From positions 1 to 64,000 of the forward strand of contig JAQGOE010000156.1 of NCBI GenBank assembly GCA_028293725.1: DNA of 64,000 bases, read 5' to 3'. The translations under genes and the position numbers were made by a program. The DNA is from Gammaproteobacteria bacterium. Its GTDB lineage: Bacteria; Pseudomonadota; Gammaproteobacteria; Steroidobacterales; Steroidobacteraceae. The notes under the pieces are model-generated. The model saw nothing but the letters and a program-made list of their open reading frames with translations. It was not told where the DNA came from and did not search any database. Position 1 is the stretch's first letter, and every line of letters begins with the position of its first letter. Below are positions 33,864 through 43,282 of this stretch, in pieces.

Positions 33864-36317
33864 ATGAAGAAAGAGTCGGTCACTTCAGTCGGCGCAGCGG
33901 TGTTTCTGGCGCTTTACGGCCTGCCGCACGTTGTCTTCGCACAACAAACTTCTGCGCAAGACACCAGCTCGAGCACCGGCCCGGTCGAACTCGCGGAAAT
34001 CACGGTGACGGCAAACCGTCGTGAGCAGACACTCGAGGCCGTGCCCTACAGTATGTCGGTGGTCAGCGCGGAGCAGCTCGACCAGGCGGGTGTGACGGAT
34101 CTGTCTTCGCTGGCGAGCGAGGTGCCGGGACTGAGCATGTACGACTTTGGCGCCCGGTTGGCCGGGGCCGTGGCTCCGGTCATTCGCGGTATCAATGCCA
34201 CCGCCGAGCCGACCCGCGGCTTTCGCAGCTTCGAGCAGAACCCGGTGGGGACCTACATCGGTAACTCGCCGATCGATGGTTATTTCCAGTTGGATGACCT
34301 CAAGCAGGTCGAGGTGCTGCGCGGACCGCAGGGTACTTTGTACGGCGCCGGCGCGCTCGGCGGCGCGTTGCGACTCATTCCCAACGACCCGGATGTGAAA
34401 GCGTTCGGCGGCTCTCTGGAGGCCAGCGGCGGAAGACTCGCCCACTCCAGCGGCACCAGCTACACCGTGAAGGGAATGATCAACATACCCGTAAACGACA
34501 CGTTGGCATTCCGGGCCGCGGCGAAGTATGCCTACGAGCCCGGGTTCACCAATGCGTATGGATTGCTGAAACGCTCGAATAACGGCTTGTCAGGCATTCC
34601 GGAGCTGGCGAATCCGACCGACCCGATCGGCAGTCCCGGAATCTATTCCAGCAAGGACGATTGGAATTTCCAGAAGACCTTTACCGGGCGGGCGAGCGCC
34701 TTGTGGAAGCCGATCGACGGGTTCAGCGCCGAGGTGGCCATTATGCACTCGAACCTGCAGGGCGATGGCGGTCCCAATGTGAATCCCGACTTCGCCGGTG
34801 GCGTGTCACCCATCGATCCGCTCACCACGCTGCCCGCGGGTGGGCACTACCAGGAATTCACGCAAATCGATCAGCCGTACTCGCGGTACACAAACCTGCT
34901 GAGCGCTGACCTCAGCTATGATGTGGGTTTCGCGACAGTATCTTCGACGAGCTCCTACTACACCACCACCGGTAAGACGCTGGAGGATAATACCTACGAT
35001 CTCGCCGGCATCGAGGGTGGCGCGTTCCTGTCCTACTACGCGGGATCTCCGACCAATCCGCGTTTTGTGTACGACCAGCTGTTCGCCGATCACGTGCATA
35101 CGTTCTCACAGGAAGTGCGGCTCGTATCGGCATCCCATCCCGATAACATGTTCGATTACGTGCTGGGCGTGTTCTACGAGAAGCAGGAGAGCACCGGCGC
35201 CTGGACCATCGCGATTCCGGGTTCGCCCGAGCGGGCCGCGTTGTTGGGTAGCCCGATCCTCGTCGGCCCGAACGATGTGAACTTCCAGCAGATCGACACC
35301 CAGAACTTCCAGGACAAGTCGGTCTTCGGCGAGCTGACGTACCATTTCCTCAAGCACGGCCAGATCACCGTGGGTGTCCGGCATTTCTCGCAGGAATTCA
35401 CCGACGCGCAGTCTTATGTCGACTATACGTTCCCGACCAACATTCCCGCGACTCCGCACAGCTCGCCGGCGTCCAAGACCGTCGGCAAAGTCGATCCGTC
35501 GTACGAATACGCCGACAATCAATACGTCTATGCATTGTGGTCCCAGGGTTTCCGCCGCGGTGGCGCCAACTCGGTACCGCTGTCGGGGCCGTTCCAGGAG
35601 AGTCCTTTGCTGTCGACCTATAAGCCCGACAGCACGAACAACTACGAAACTGGCCTGAAAGGCCGGTTCTCAAACGGCATCAGCTACACCATCGATGCTT
35701 TCTATATCAAATGGGATAACCCACAGATCTCAGCCAGCCTGCCGTCCGGCAACCTGGCGGTGTACAACGCCAATACCGCGGTGTCGAAAGGCTTCGAGCT
35801 CGAGACCAGCGGACCGTTGCTCCTGCGCGGGCTTGCCTATTCGCTGGGCTTTTCCTACGCCGACGCGAGGTTGAACAGTGACTTCTCCTTGCCGGCGAAC
35901 AAGGGCGGCGTCATTACCCCGGGGGCTCTTACGGGTACCAGCGGCGAGCAGCTTCCGGGGAGTCCCAAGACCAGCCTCAGCGCGGCCCTGCTTTACGACA
36001 CCATCCTGACGCCGGGCTATGATCTCGGGCTCTCTTTGAACGGCGTCTATCGTAGCTCCGTCAAGATGCAGCTGGCGCCCACGCTCGGGGCAGCCACAGT
36101 GCAGCAATCGTCGTCGTACCAGATTCTGAATTTCTCCGCCGCAGTGAGTCACCAGTCGTGGCGGTATACGCTCTACGTCACCAATCTGTTGGACAGGCAG
36201 GAGATCCTGGTGCCGCCGGTCCAGCCCGGCGCCGACAACGACTTCAACATGCTGGCCAATGACTACGTGGTCAACCCGCCACGTGAAATCGGAGTGCGGG
36301 TGGGTTACAAGTTCTAG
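33864..36317 (+). CDS. TonB-dependent outer-membrane receptor
   Basis: An 817-residue receptor. Residues 1-28 are a signal peptide ending in VVFA. The TonB box region is ELAEITVTANRREQ, followed by the plug domain (EAVPYSMSVVSAEQLDQAGV... DDLKQVEVLRGPQGTLYGAGALGGALRLIPNDP). The 22-strand barrel follows and ends in the outer-membrane C-terminal signature VGVRVGYKF with terminal Phe. It belongs to the large catabolic TBDR group of Xanthomonadales-like bacteria and has no N-terminal signalling extension, so it does not act through a FecR/sigma pair. With regulon motif B upstream, it is the probable outer-membrane entry point for the substrate handled by the peptide importer and demethylases. Confidence 0.95.
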   Translation: MKKESVTSVGAAVFLALYGLPHVVFAQQTSAQDTSSSTGPVELAEITVTANRREQTLEAVPYSMSVVSAEQLDQAGVTDLSSLASEVPGLSMYDFGARLAGAVAPVIRGINATAEPTRGFRSFEQNPVGTYIGNSPIDGYFQLDDLKQVEVLRGPQGTLYGAGALGGALRLIPNDPDVKAFGGSLEASGGRLAHSSGTSYTVKGMINIPVNDTLAFRAAAKYAYEPGFTNAYGLLKRSNNGLSGIPELANPTDPIGSPGIYSSKDDWNFQKTFTGRASALWKPIDGFSAEVAIMHSNLQGDGGPNVNPDFAGGVSPIDPLTTLPAGGHYQEFTQIDQPYSRYTNLLSADLSYDVGFATVSSTSSYYTTTGKTLEDNTYDLAGIEGGAFLSYYAGSPTNPRFVYDQLFADHVHTFSQEVRLVSASHPDNMFDYVLGVFYEKQESTGAWTIAIPGSPERAALLGSPILVGPNDVNFQQIDTQNFQDKSVFGELTYHFLKHGQITVGVRHFSQEFTDAQSYVDYTFPTNIPATPHSSPASKTVGKVDPSYEYADNQYVYALWSQGFRRGGANSVPLSGPFQESPLLSTYKPDSTNNYETGLKGRFSNGISYTIDAFYIKWDNPQISASLPSGNLAVYNANTAVSKGFELETSGPLLLRGLAYSLGFSYADARLNSDFSLPANKGGVITPGALTGTSGEQLPGSPKTSLSAALLYDTILTPGYDLGLSLNGVYRSSVKMQLAPTLGAATVQQSSSYQILNFSAAVSHQSWRYTLYVTNLLDRQEILVPPVQPGADNDFNMLANDYVVNPPREIGVRVGYKF

Positions 36318-36322
36318 GGCGC

Positions 36323-36338
36323 CCCCGGGTATCCGGGG
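36323..36338 (+). terminator. Short hairpin after the TonB receptor
   Basis: CCCCGG, a four-base loop and CCGGGG form a 6-base-pair GC stem starting six bases past the receptor stop codon. It is short and has no T-run. Confidence 0.35.
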
Positions 36339-36393
36339 TGGGGGATAGTGTACGCTCGCGGTTTCGTCGGCAACGAACCGTGAGTGGAACATC

Positions 36394-38556
36394 GTGTCCG
36401 AACATGATCGCCAGCCCGAGACCGATCCGAGTGCGACCGAGCGGCCTTTGCCGGAATACCTGGCCGAAGTTCGCGAAACGTCCGACATCCGACGCGGTTT
36501 TCCGTTGCCTTTGGGCGCCCGTGCGTTTATGGACGGCGTCAACTTCACTCTGTTCAGCCGTTCCGCCCGGGGTGTTCGGCTGGAGTTGTTCGCGGATTGC
36601 CAGGACGCGAAGCCCGCGCGCAGCATCGATCTCGATCCCGTTCGTAACCGCACCGGCGACATCTGGCATGTCTGGGTCAAAGACATCATGCCGGGGCAGG
36701 TCTATGGGTACCGGGTGGACGGCCCGTACGAGCCGGCGGCCGGTCATCGTTTCAATTTCAACAAGCTGCTGTTGGATCCACGTGCCACCGCCATCACGGA
36801 GTCACCTCCGTGGGATTTCGACGCCGCCCTGGGCTACGCGCCCGACGCGGTAAACAAAGGCTCGCGGCCCTCGAGCATCGATAACAGCGGACTCACGCCG
36901 AAGTGCGTCTATACCCGCATTAACTTCAATTGGCAGAACGATCAGCCGTTGCGGCTGCCATGGTCAAAAACGGTGATCTATGAGACTCATGTCCGCGGCT
37001 TGACGATCCATCCGAGTTCCGCGGTGTCGTATCCCGGCACGTACCGCGGCCTGATCGAGAAGATCCCGTATTTCAAAGACCTCGGCATCACCGCAATCGA
37101 GTTGTTGCCCGTGCAGGAATTCAACGCACGCGAACTCAAAACACGCAATCCGCAGACCGGCGAGGTCCTCAGGAACTACTGGGGATACAACCCCGTGGCG
37201 TTTACCGCGGTGCACGGCGCTTACAGCAGTGCCGGGAGCGGCGGACAGCAGACGTTGGAGTTCAGGGAGTTGGTGCGGCTAATGCATGCCGCCGGCATCG
37301 AAGTGATCATCGACGTGGTGCTCAATCACACCGCCGAGAACGATGAGCTCGGGCCGACCATTTGCTGGCGCGGGATCGAGAATTCAATTTTCTATACGCT
37401 GGAGAAGGACAAGCGCCGCTACATTAACGCCGCCGGAACCGGCAATACTTTCAATGCCAATCACCCGGTGGTGCGCGACTATATTCTGAACGTATTGCGT
37501 TACTGGGTGACGGAGATGCACGTCGATGGCTTCCGCTTCGACCTGGCATCGATCCTCGGTCGCGACGGGGCCGGCAATCTGCTCACCAATCCTCCGTTGC
37601 TCGAGCAGATCGCGGAGGATCCGATTCTGCGCGATACGAAGCTCATCGCCGAGGCCTGGGATGCGGCGGGTGCCTACCAGGTGGGGAGTTTCTCGGAGCG
37701 CCGCTGGGCCGAGTGGAACGGGCACTATCGCGACGACGTGCGTCGCTTCTGGCGCGGTGACGACGGCATGCTGGCCGCCTTCGCCAGCCGCATCTGCGGC
37801 AGCGAGGACATCTACGCGAAGTCCGGCAAGGGCCCCGAGAGCAGTATCAATTTCATCACCTGTCACGACGGTTTCACGCTCAATGATCTCGTGAGCTATG
37901 CCGGGAAACACAACCTCGCCAACGGCGAGGACAACCGCGACGGCTCGAATGACAATTACAGCGCCAATCAGGGTATCGAAGGTCCGACCCGGGATCCCTA
38001 TGTCGAATCACTGCGCCGCAGGCAGATCCGCAACTTCCTCCTGACACTCTTTATTTCGCGTGGTGTGCCGATGATGCTCGGGGGCGACGAGTTTCGCCGC
38101 ACTCAAGGCGGCAACAACAACGCGTATTGCCAGGATAACGCGACGAGTTGGTACGACTGGAGCGAGCTGCAGGGGAACCAGGAGATGTATCAATTCGTCA
38201 AACGCATGATTGCGCTGCGCCAGGCGCATCCGATCCTGGCTCGCGAGCAGTTTTACTCGGACATGGACCTCACCTGGTTCGGCCCGGCGCAGCGGGCGCC
38301 GAATTGGCACGACCCCGGCGCCAAAGCCGTCGCCTGCCAGATTCACGACGGTGCGGCGGAGTCGCTCTTCCTGATGTTCAATGCGGGCAACCAACCCGTG
38401 ACCTTCCACACCCCCGTGGCCCCGTACAAAGGCCGCTGGCGGGTGGCCATGGATACTTCCCGTGACGAGCCGATCGCGAGCATGATCGAGTCACTCGTCG
38501 ATTCGCTGGAGCCCTACGTACTCGAGCCCCACTCGAGCGCTATTCTGGTCGCGTGA
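36394..38556 (+). CDS. glgX: Glycogen debranching enzyme GlgX
   Basis: A 720-residue GH13 isoamylase-type enzyme starting at GTG. An N-terminal CBM48 domain (about residues 35-140, PLPLGARAFMDGVNFTLFS) precedes the catalytic barrel. Conserved regions are IDVVLNHTAE, DGFRFDLAS with nucleophile Asp383, LIAEAWDAAG with acid/base Glu420, and FITCHDGFTLNDLVSY. The protein hydrolyses the alpha-1,6 branches left on limit dextrin during glycogen breakdown. No other glycogen gene is nearby, which is unusual because glgX often clusters with glgB, glgC and glgA. The pobA-like gene follows after only eight bases. Confidence 0.95.
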   Translation: MSEHDRQPETDPSATERPLPEYLAEVRETSDIRRGFPLPLGARAFMDGVNFTLFSRSARGVRLELFADCQDAKPARSIDLDPVRNRTGDIWHVWVKDIMPGQVYGYRVDGPYEPAAGHRFNFNKLLLDPRATAITESPPWDFDAALGYAPDAVNKGSRPSSIDNSGLTPKCVYTRINFNWQNDQPLRLPWSKTVIYETHVRGLTIHPSSAVSYPGTYRGLIEKIPYFKDLGITAIELLPVQEFNARELKTRNPQTGEVLRNYWGYNPVAFTAVHGAYSSAGSGGQQTLEFRELVRLMHAAGIEVIIDVVLNHTAENDELGPTICWRGIENSIFYTLEKDKRRYINAAGTGNTFNANHPVVRDYILNVLRYWVTEMHVDGFRFDLASILGRDGAGNLLTNPPLLEQIAEDPILRDTKLIAEAWDAAGAYQVGSFSERRWAEWNGHYRDDVRRFWRGDDGMLAAFASRICGSEDIYAKSGKGPESSINFITCHDGFTLNDLVSYAGKHNLANGEDNRDGSNDNYSANQGIEGPTRDPYVESLRRRQIRNFLLTLFISRGVPMMLGGDEFRRTQGGNNNAYCQDNATSWYDWSELQGNQEMYQFVKRMIALRQAHPILAREQFYSDMDLTWFGPAQRAPNWHDPGAKAVACQIHDGAAESLFLMFNAGNQPVTFHTPVAPYKGRWRVAMDTSRDEPIASMIESLVDSLEPYVLEPHSSAILVA

Positions 38557-38564
38557 GGCGAGCC

Positions 38565-39734
38565 GTGAAGACCCAGGTCGCCATCATCGGTGCCGGCCCC
38601 GCGGGAATGCTTCTATCGCAGATCCTGCGGCAGGAAGGCGTGGACTGCGTCGTGATCGAGAGGCAAACCCGCGAATACGTCCTGGCGCGAATCCGGGCTG
38701 GTGTGCTGGAGCCCACGACGGTCGAGGTGTTGCGGCAGTACGGACTGGCGGAACGCCTGGAACGGGAGGGCCATTCACACGATGGAATGAAGATCGCATG
38801 GGCCGGGCGCGAAAGCTTTCTCATCGACATCCAGCGGCACCTCGGTAAGCGGTTTGTCGCCTACGGGCAAACCAACTTGCAGGAGGATCTGTTCGCCGCT
38901 GCGGAGCGTCATGGCACCCGTCTAGTGACCGAGGCGCAGGATGTGAGTTGCCACGACATCACCTCGGACCGGCCGGCGGTGACGTTCCGATCGCAAGGCG
39001 CAGTGGTACGCGTGGAATGCGATTTTGTGGCCGGCTGCGACGGCTTTCACGGCGTGTCACGTCAGAGTATTCCCGCCGCGGCCCGCCGCGACTTCGAGAA
39101 GATCTATCCGTTCGGCTGGCTGGGCATTCTTTCGCAAACACCGCCCCTTCCTGATATTACTTACTGCAATCATCCGCGTGGCTTCGCGTTGGCCTCGATG
39201 CGCAATCCACAACTCAGCCGCTACTACCTCCAGGTCCCTCTCGATACGCGAATCGAAGACTGGCCGGATGCGCGGTTCTGGGAGGAACTGGTACGCCGCT
39301 TTCCCGCCGAGCTGGCCGCGTCGATTGTCACCGGGCCGTCGATCGAGAAGTCCATTGCGCCGCTGCGGAGTTTTGTTACTGAGCCGATGCAGTACGGGCG
39401 TTTGTTTCTGGCCGGCGATGCCGCCCATATCGTCCCACCGACCGGTGCGAAGGGCCTGAATCTCGCTGTTTCGGACGTGTTTTATCTAGGGCGAGCACTG
39501 GCTTCGTATTATGCAACCCGCGATATGTTGTCTCTGGATGCGTACAGCAACACAGCCCTGAGGCGAGTCTGGAGCGCGGTGCGCGTCTCCTGGTATCTGA
39601 CGACGCTTCTGCACCGTTTCCCTGATGCCAGCGACTTCGACCAGCGTGCGCAGGAGTTCGAGCTGGAGTACTTACGATCCTCGCTGCACGCGCAGGCTGC
39701 GCTCGCCGAGCAGTACGCCGGGCTCTCTCTTTAG
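38565..39734 (+). CDS. pobA: 4-hydroxybenzoate 3-monooxygenase
   Basis: A 389-residue flavoprotein starting at GTG 38565 with GAGG six bases upstream; this gives the usual PobA start MKTQVAIIGAGPAG, whose GAGPAG (residues 9-14) binds FAD. Further class A hydroxylase motifs are VAGCDGFHGVSR (the DG motif) and RLFLAGDAAHIVPPTGAKGLNLA (the GD motif). The segment RAGVLEPTTVEVLRQYGL near residue 42 is typical of PobA rather than of other aromatic hydroxylases. It converts 4-hydroxybenzoate to protocatechuate using NADPH and O2. There are no protocatechuate ring-cleavage genes in the window and no adjacent pobR-type regulator; being directly behind glgX is odd. Confidence 0.93.
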   Translation: MKTQVAIIGAGPAGMLLSQILRQEGVDCVVIERQTREYVLARIRAGVLEPTTVEVLRQYGLAERLEREGHSHDGMKIAWAGRESFLIDIQRHLGKRFVAYGQTNLQEDLFAAAERHGTRLVTEAQDVSCHDITSDRPAVTFRSQGAVVRVECDFVAGCDGFHGVSRQSIPAAARRDFEKIYPFGWLGILSQTPPLPDITYCNHPRGFALASMRNPQLSRYYLQVPLDTRIEDWPDARFWEELVRRFPAELAASIVTGPSIEKSIAPLRSFVTEPMQYGRLFLAGDAAHIVPPTGAKGLNLAVSDVFYLGRALASYYATRDMLSLDAYSNTALRRVWSAVRVSWYLTTLLHRFPDASDFDQRAQEFELEYLRSSLHAQAALAEQYAGLSL

Positions 39735-39812
39735 ATTAGGGAGGTCCCCAGGGGAACATTTGCCTCCCCAGCGCTATTTAGTAAAGCCGCGCGGCGAGAT
39801 TACGGGACACTG

Positions 39813-39842
39813 ATGACCTGGTGATTGCAAAGTGCGTAGAAT
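39813..39842 (+). promoter_or_regulatory. Candidate sigma-70 promoter of the lipase-OmpW unit
   Basis: ATGACC (4 of 6 matches to -35) and TAGAAT (5 of 6 matches to -10) are separated by 18 bases and lie 93 bases before the lipase-like start codon. The 200-base gap after pobA shows nothing else recognisable. Confidence 0.4.
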
Positions 39843-39934
39843 GCGTTCCCAGCGTACGGTGTGTGCCGCGGCAAGGACCAGGGACAGCGCCGGGAGTCGT
39901 CTTTTTTGGGCCCGGCCGAAAGGGGGAGGCAGGC

Positions 39935-41536
39935 ATGAAAAGGTTTCGTAGCGCCTTGGGCGCGATGGCGGCCGCTATGCTCGTGGCAGCATGCGGCGGT
40001 TCGAATAGTGAGTCGGCGATGGAGAATCCCTCCACGTCGCATGGGACGTTAGTCGAGAATCCACCACTGCGCATCGCTTCTCTGGATGCCATCACCTTCC
40101 AGACGCAGTTAGCGAGTACCGGTGCCTCGGGGCAGCAGTTACTGCAACTCACCGGCGCCCCGACCTGCGGCATCGACTTCTACTACATCAAGTTCTATAC
40201 GCTGGGCGGGGCTGGCGAGGTCACCATGTCCTCGGGCGCTCTCATGGTGCCGACGGGTGCCGCGCCAGCGTGCTCGGGGCCGCGCCCGATCGTGCTTTAC
40301 GCGCACGGGACCCAGACCAATAAGGCGTTGAACCTCGCGGATATCACCAACACGTCGAACACCGAAGGCGCGCTCATAGCGGCGATGTTCGCGGCGCAAG
40401 GTTATATCGTCGTCGCGCCTAACTACGCCGGCTACGATATCTCAACGCTCGGCTATCATCCGTTCCTGAACGCCGCTCAGCAGTCGGGCGAGATGATTGA
40501 CGCGCTCAGCGCCGCGCGCACGGCGTTGCCGAAGACTTTCGCCGCCTCGACGACGGACAACGGGAAGTTGTTCGTGACGGGTTACTCCGAGGGCGGTCAC
40601 GTGGCGATGGCAACCCAGCGCGCTCTGCAGGCTGCCGGTGCCACTGTCACTGCCGCCGCGCCGATGTCCGGTCCGTATGCGCTGGAGGCTTTGGTCGATG
40701 CCGTGTTTTACGGGCAGGTTAACGTTGGCTCCACCGTCTTCTCGCCGCTGCTAACGACGAGCTATCAGAAAGCTTACGGCAACATCTACACGGCGACGAC
40801 CGATATTTACACGACGACTTACGCGACGGGCATCGATACGTTGCTGCCGAGTGTGACCCCGATTGACTCGATCATTGCCAGCGGTAAATTGCCCCAGCTC
40901 GCGCTCTTCGATAACGTGACGCCGGTTGTCACCATACCGGGAGATCCGACCACGTCGGCTGAGCTGACAGCGGCGCTTGCCGTTCCGCATGATCCAAACA
41001 ACCCGGAAACTCCGCTGTTTGCCGCGGGCTTCGGCGAGCCTTCTCTGATCACGAATAACTATCGCGTGAGTTATGTCCTGGATGCGGCCGCGAATCCGGA
41101 CGGCGCTCTGCCGACCCCGAAGGCGGGTGTCCCGCTCGCCGCCGTCGCGCCGACACAGGCCTTTCGCAAGGCGGCCTATGTCAACGATATGCGCAATGGA
41201 AAGTGGGCGCCCGCCGAGCCCACCCTGTTGTGTGGAGGTGACCAGGATCCCACCGTGTTCTTCAGCGTCAACACGCAAGTGATGCAGGCGTTCTGGAGTG
41301 CTTTGCCTGCTGGGCTCGTCACCGTCCTCGATGTGGGTGGCACACCGGCGGGGCCGTTCGCGGCCATCCAGACTGGCTTTCAGACCAGCGAGGCGCAGCT
41401 GTTCGCGTTCTACCAGACCGCCGCCGGTGGTGGCCTGTCGCCGGCAGCCGCACAGCAGCAGATCGTAGCGGGGTACCACACCAATGTGGCGCCGTTCTGC
41501 TCCCTGGCCGCGCGCTCGTTCTTCAGCCAGTTTTAA
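39935..41536 (+). CDS. Secreted lipoprotein alpha/beta hydrolase (lipase-like)
   Basis: A 533-residue protein from ATG 39935, which has GGGGGAGG upstream. It begins MKRFRSALGAMAAAMLVAACGG, a lipoprotein signal with lipobox VAAC. The hydrolase domain contains VLYAHGTQT (oxyanion region), GYIVVAPNYAGYD and the nucleophile elbow GYSEGGHVAMA. The layout resembles secretory lipases and related esterases, with the acidic and His residues expected near CGGDQDPTVFF and the C-terminal AGYHTN. The substrate is probably a lipophilic ester. A gap of 12 bases separates it from an OmpW gene, suggesting an operon for hydrophobic-compound use. Confidence 0.8.
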   Translation: MKRFRSALGAMAAAMLVAACGGSNSESAMENPSTSHGTLVENPPLRIASLDAITFQTQLASTGASGQQLLQLTGAPTCGIDFYYIKFYTLGGAGEVTMSSGALMVPTGAAPACSGPRPIVLYAHGTQTNKALNLADITNTSNTEGALIAAMFAAQGYIVVAPNYAGYDISTLGYHPFLNAAQQSGEMIDALSAARTALPKTFAASTTDNGKLFVTGYSEGGHVAMATQRALQAAGATVTAAAPMSGPYALEALVDAVFYGQVNVGSTVFSPLLTTSYQKAYGNIYTATTDIYTTTYATGIDTLLPSVTPIDSIIASGKLPQLALFDNVTPVVTIPGDPTTSAELTAALAVPHDPNNPETPLFAAGFGEPSLITNNYRVSYVLDAAANPDGALPTPKAGVPLAAVAPTQAFRKAAYVNDMRNGKWAPAEPTLLCGGDQDPTVFFSVNTQVMQAFWSALPAGLVTVLDVGGTPAGPFAAIQTGFQTSEAQLFAFYQTAAGGGLSPAAAQQQIVAGYHTNVAPFCSLAARSFFSQF

Positions 41537-41548
41537 AGGGATTCAGCC

Positions 41549-42262
41549 ATGAAGATGAAACTGACTCTGCGCGCGCTGCCTGTTGTGCTCACGGCACTGA
41601 CCGCCGCTTCGATCTGCTACATCCCGTCCGCGCACGCGGATGAGGTTCCGAGCAATACCGTACGGGTGGGAATGTACGTCATATTCTATCACGTCAAGGC
41701 CAGCGACATTTCCGGACCGTACACACCGGCCGGTGTGAATGTCGACCTCAAGAACACACAAACGGCTTACTTTGGTTACATCCGGCGACTCAACTCGTTT
41801 CTCGACCTGGAGCTTGCATTCGGAGTGCCGCCCAACACCAAGACGATTGGCAAGGGGCCGGCGACGCTGGGCTCGGTTCCTTACAACGGTCAGACCATCG
41901 CCACCGCCAAGTGGCTGGCGCCGTCCGCACTGATCGAATACAAATTCTTCAGTGAGAGTGCCGCGCTGCGTCCCTACATCGGTGTCGGTGTGAACTACAC
42001 CAGCTTTTACGACCGCCAGGTCACCGGCGCCGGAGCAGCGGGAACGGGCGGGCCGACCCGGCTTTCGCTGACCTCCTCTGTAGGGCCGGTGGGCACGGTG
42101 GGTCTGAAGTATCAGTTCGGGACCCGCTGGAGTGTGAACGCGTCGTATAACATCAGCCAGGTCGACACCAATCTGAAAACCGATACGGCCGGTGTAATTC
42201 GTACGTCGCGCGTCCACTTCGGACCGCAGGCACTGGTGATCGCGGCGGGCTACTCGTTCTGA
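41549..42262 (+). CDS. OmpW family outer-membrane protein
   Basis: A 237-residue protein with a signal peptide ending SAHA at about residue 30. The eight-stranded barrel pattern of OmpW is visible: NTVRVGMYVIFYHVKASDISGP, FLDLELAFGVPPNTKTI, SALIEYKF, LRPYIGVGVNYTSFYD, TVGLKYQFGTRWSVNASYNI, and the terminal strand ALVIAAGYSF with C-terminal Phe. OmpW proteins form narrow hydrophobic channels linked to uptake of small hydrophobic molecules. It is the second gene of a pair with the lipase-like lipoprotein and is convergent with cyoD, only 10 bases apart. Confidence 0.93.
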   Translation: MKMKLTLRALPVVLTALTAASICYIPSAHADEVPSNTVRVGMYVIFYHVKASDISGPYTPAGVNVDLKNTQTAYFGYIRRLNSFLDLELAFGVPPNTKTIGKGPATLGSVPYNGQTIATAKWLAPSALIEYKFFSESAALRPYIGVGVNYTSFYDRQVTGAGAAGTGGPTRLSLTSSVGPVGTVGLKYQFGTRWSVNASYNISQVDTNLKTDTAGVIRTSRVHFGPQALVIAAGYSF

Positions 42263-42272
42263 TCGGGGCGCG

Positions 42273-42674
42273 TTAGCCCGGGGCGCGTAGCCGCTGCATC
42301 CGCATCATGTCCTGCATCGGCATCATGTTGTGGTTCATGTGAGCCATGACCCAAACGGTGCCGAATACCAGGACGAACACGATGAGGACGCCAAAGGCTA
42401 GCGCGAGAACGTTGTTGGCGTTGTCGGGTGCGGTGGTGATGTGCAGGAAGAACACGAGGTGAATGCCCATCTGTGCGACGGCGAGCGCCACCAGGGCTAC
42501 GGGTATGCCCGGACCATAGATGATATGAGTCCGGGCGACCCAGAATGAGGCGAGGGTGAGTGCGATCGCCAGCGTGAGCCCTAACACATAGCCGCGGACG
42601 CCCGCGCCTATCCCTTCTCTGCCTTCGCCCTCTTCGGATTTGTACCCGGGGGCGATATCTCCGTCGAGGCTCAT
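42273..42674 (-). CDS. cyoD: Cytochrome bo3 ubiquinol oxidase subunit IV
   Basis: A 133-residue protein starting at ATG 42674, which overlaps the cyoC stop as ATGA. Three hydrophobic helices cover most of the length (GYVLGLTLAIALTLASFWV, VALVALAVAQMGIHLVFFLH, LAFGVLIVFVLVFGTVWVM). The QMGIHLVFFLH segment is a family landmark. The C-terminus is Met/His-rich (MAHMNHNMMPMQDMMRM), which is normal for CyoD. The subunit helps assemble the copper site of subunit I. It is the last gene of the cyo operon; no cyoE (haem O synthase) follows. Confidence 0.93.
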   Translation of the reverse strand: MSLDGDIAPGYKSEEGEGREGIGAGVRGYVLGLTLAIALTLASFWVARTHIIYGPGIPVALVALAVAQMGIHLVFFLHITTAPDNANNVLALAFGVLIVFVLVFGTVWVMAHMNHNMMPMQDMMRMQRLRAPG

Positions 42675-43282
42675 AGGTTGATTCCTACCAGGTAGACGAG
42701 GCTGAAAATTGCGACCCAGATGATGTCGAGGGCGTGCCAGAAGAGGCTGAAGCACAGATACCGGTATTGAATGTCACGCCGGAACCCCTTCGCATAGAAC
42801 TGCGCCATCATGGTGCCGAGCCACAGGAGCCCGGCCGTGACATGCAGCCCGTGACACCCCACCAGGGTAAAGAACGCGGAGAGGAAGGCGCTTCGGGTCG
42901 GCCCCGCGCCTCGAGCCACCAGCCCGCTGAATTCGTGGAGTTCCAACAGCAGGAACACAAAGCCCAACAGGCCGGTGATGAGCAGCGATATCTGCGTCCA
43001 TTTCTGATTACGCTGGCTTACCGCGATGCTGGCCATACCGCAGGCGAAGCTCGACGCCAGCAGACAGGCGGTTTCGATGGCGACATTGTTGGGATCGAAC
43101 AGGTCCCGGGCGGACGGCCCTCCCGCGGTCGCGGGTGCCAACACCGCGTACGCCGCGAAGAAGGCGGAGAACATGATGATGTCGGAAATGAGGAAGATCC
43201 AGAACCCATAGCCGACGACGATTCGCTTGGATGCGGGGCCGCCTGCGAAATGACCCGCCACATGTAACGCTTCGCTACTCAT
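42671..43282 (-). CDS. cyoC: Cytochrome bo3 ubiquinol oxidase subunit III
   Basis: A 203-residue protein with five membrane helices. It contains the subunit III landmarks [41 protein letters not shown] and [22 protein letters not shown] 43282 overlaps the cyoB stop as ATGA; the longer frame upstream runs antiparallel through cyoB sequence in another frame and is not coding. Subunit III stabilises the oxidase core. Confidence 0.95.
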   Translation of the reverse strand: MSSEALHVAGHFAGGPASKRIVVGYGFWIFLISDIIMFSAFFAAYAVLAPATAGGPSARDLFDPNNVAIETACLLASSFACGMASIAVSQRNQKWTQISLLITGLLGFVFLLLELHEFSGLVARGAGPTRSAFLSAFFTLVGCHGLHVTAGLLWLGTMMAQFYAKGFRRDIQYRYLCFSLFWHALDIIWVAIFSLVYLVGINL

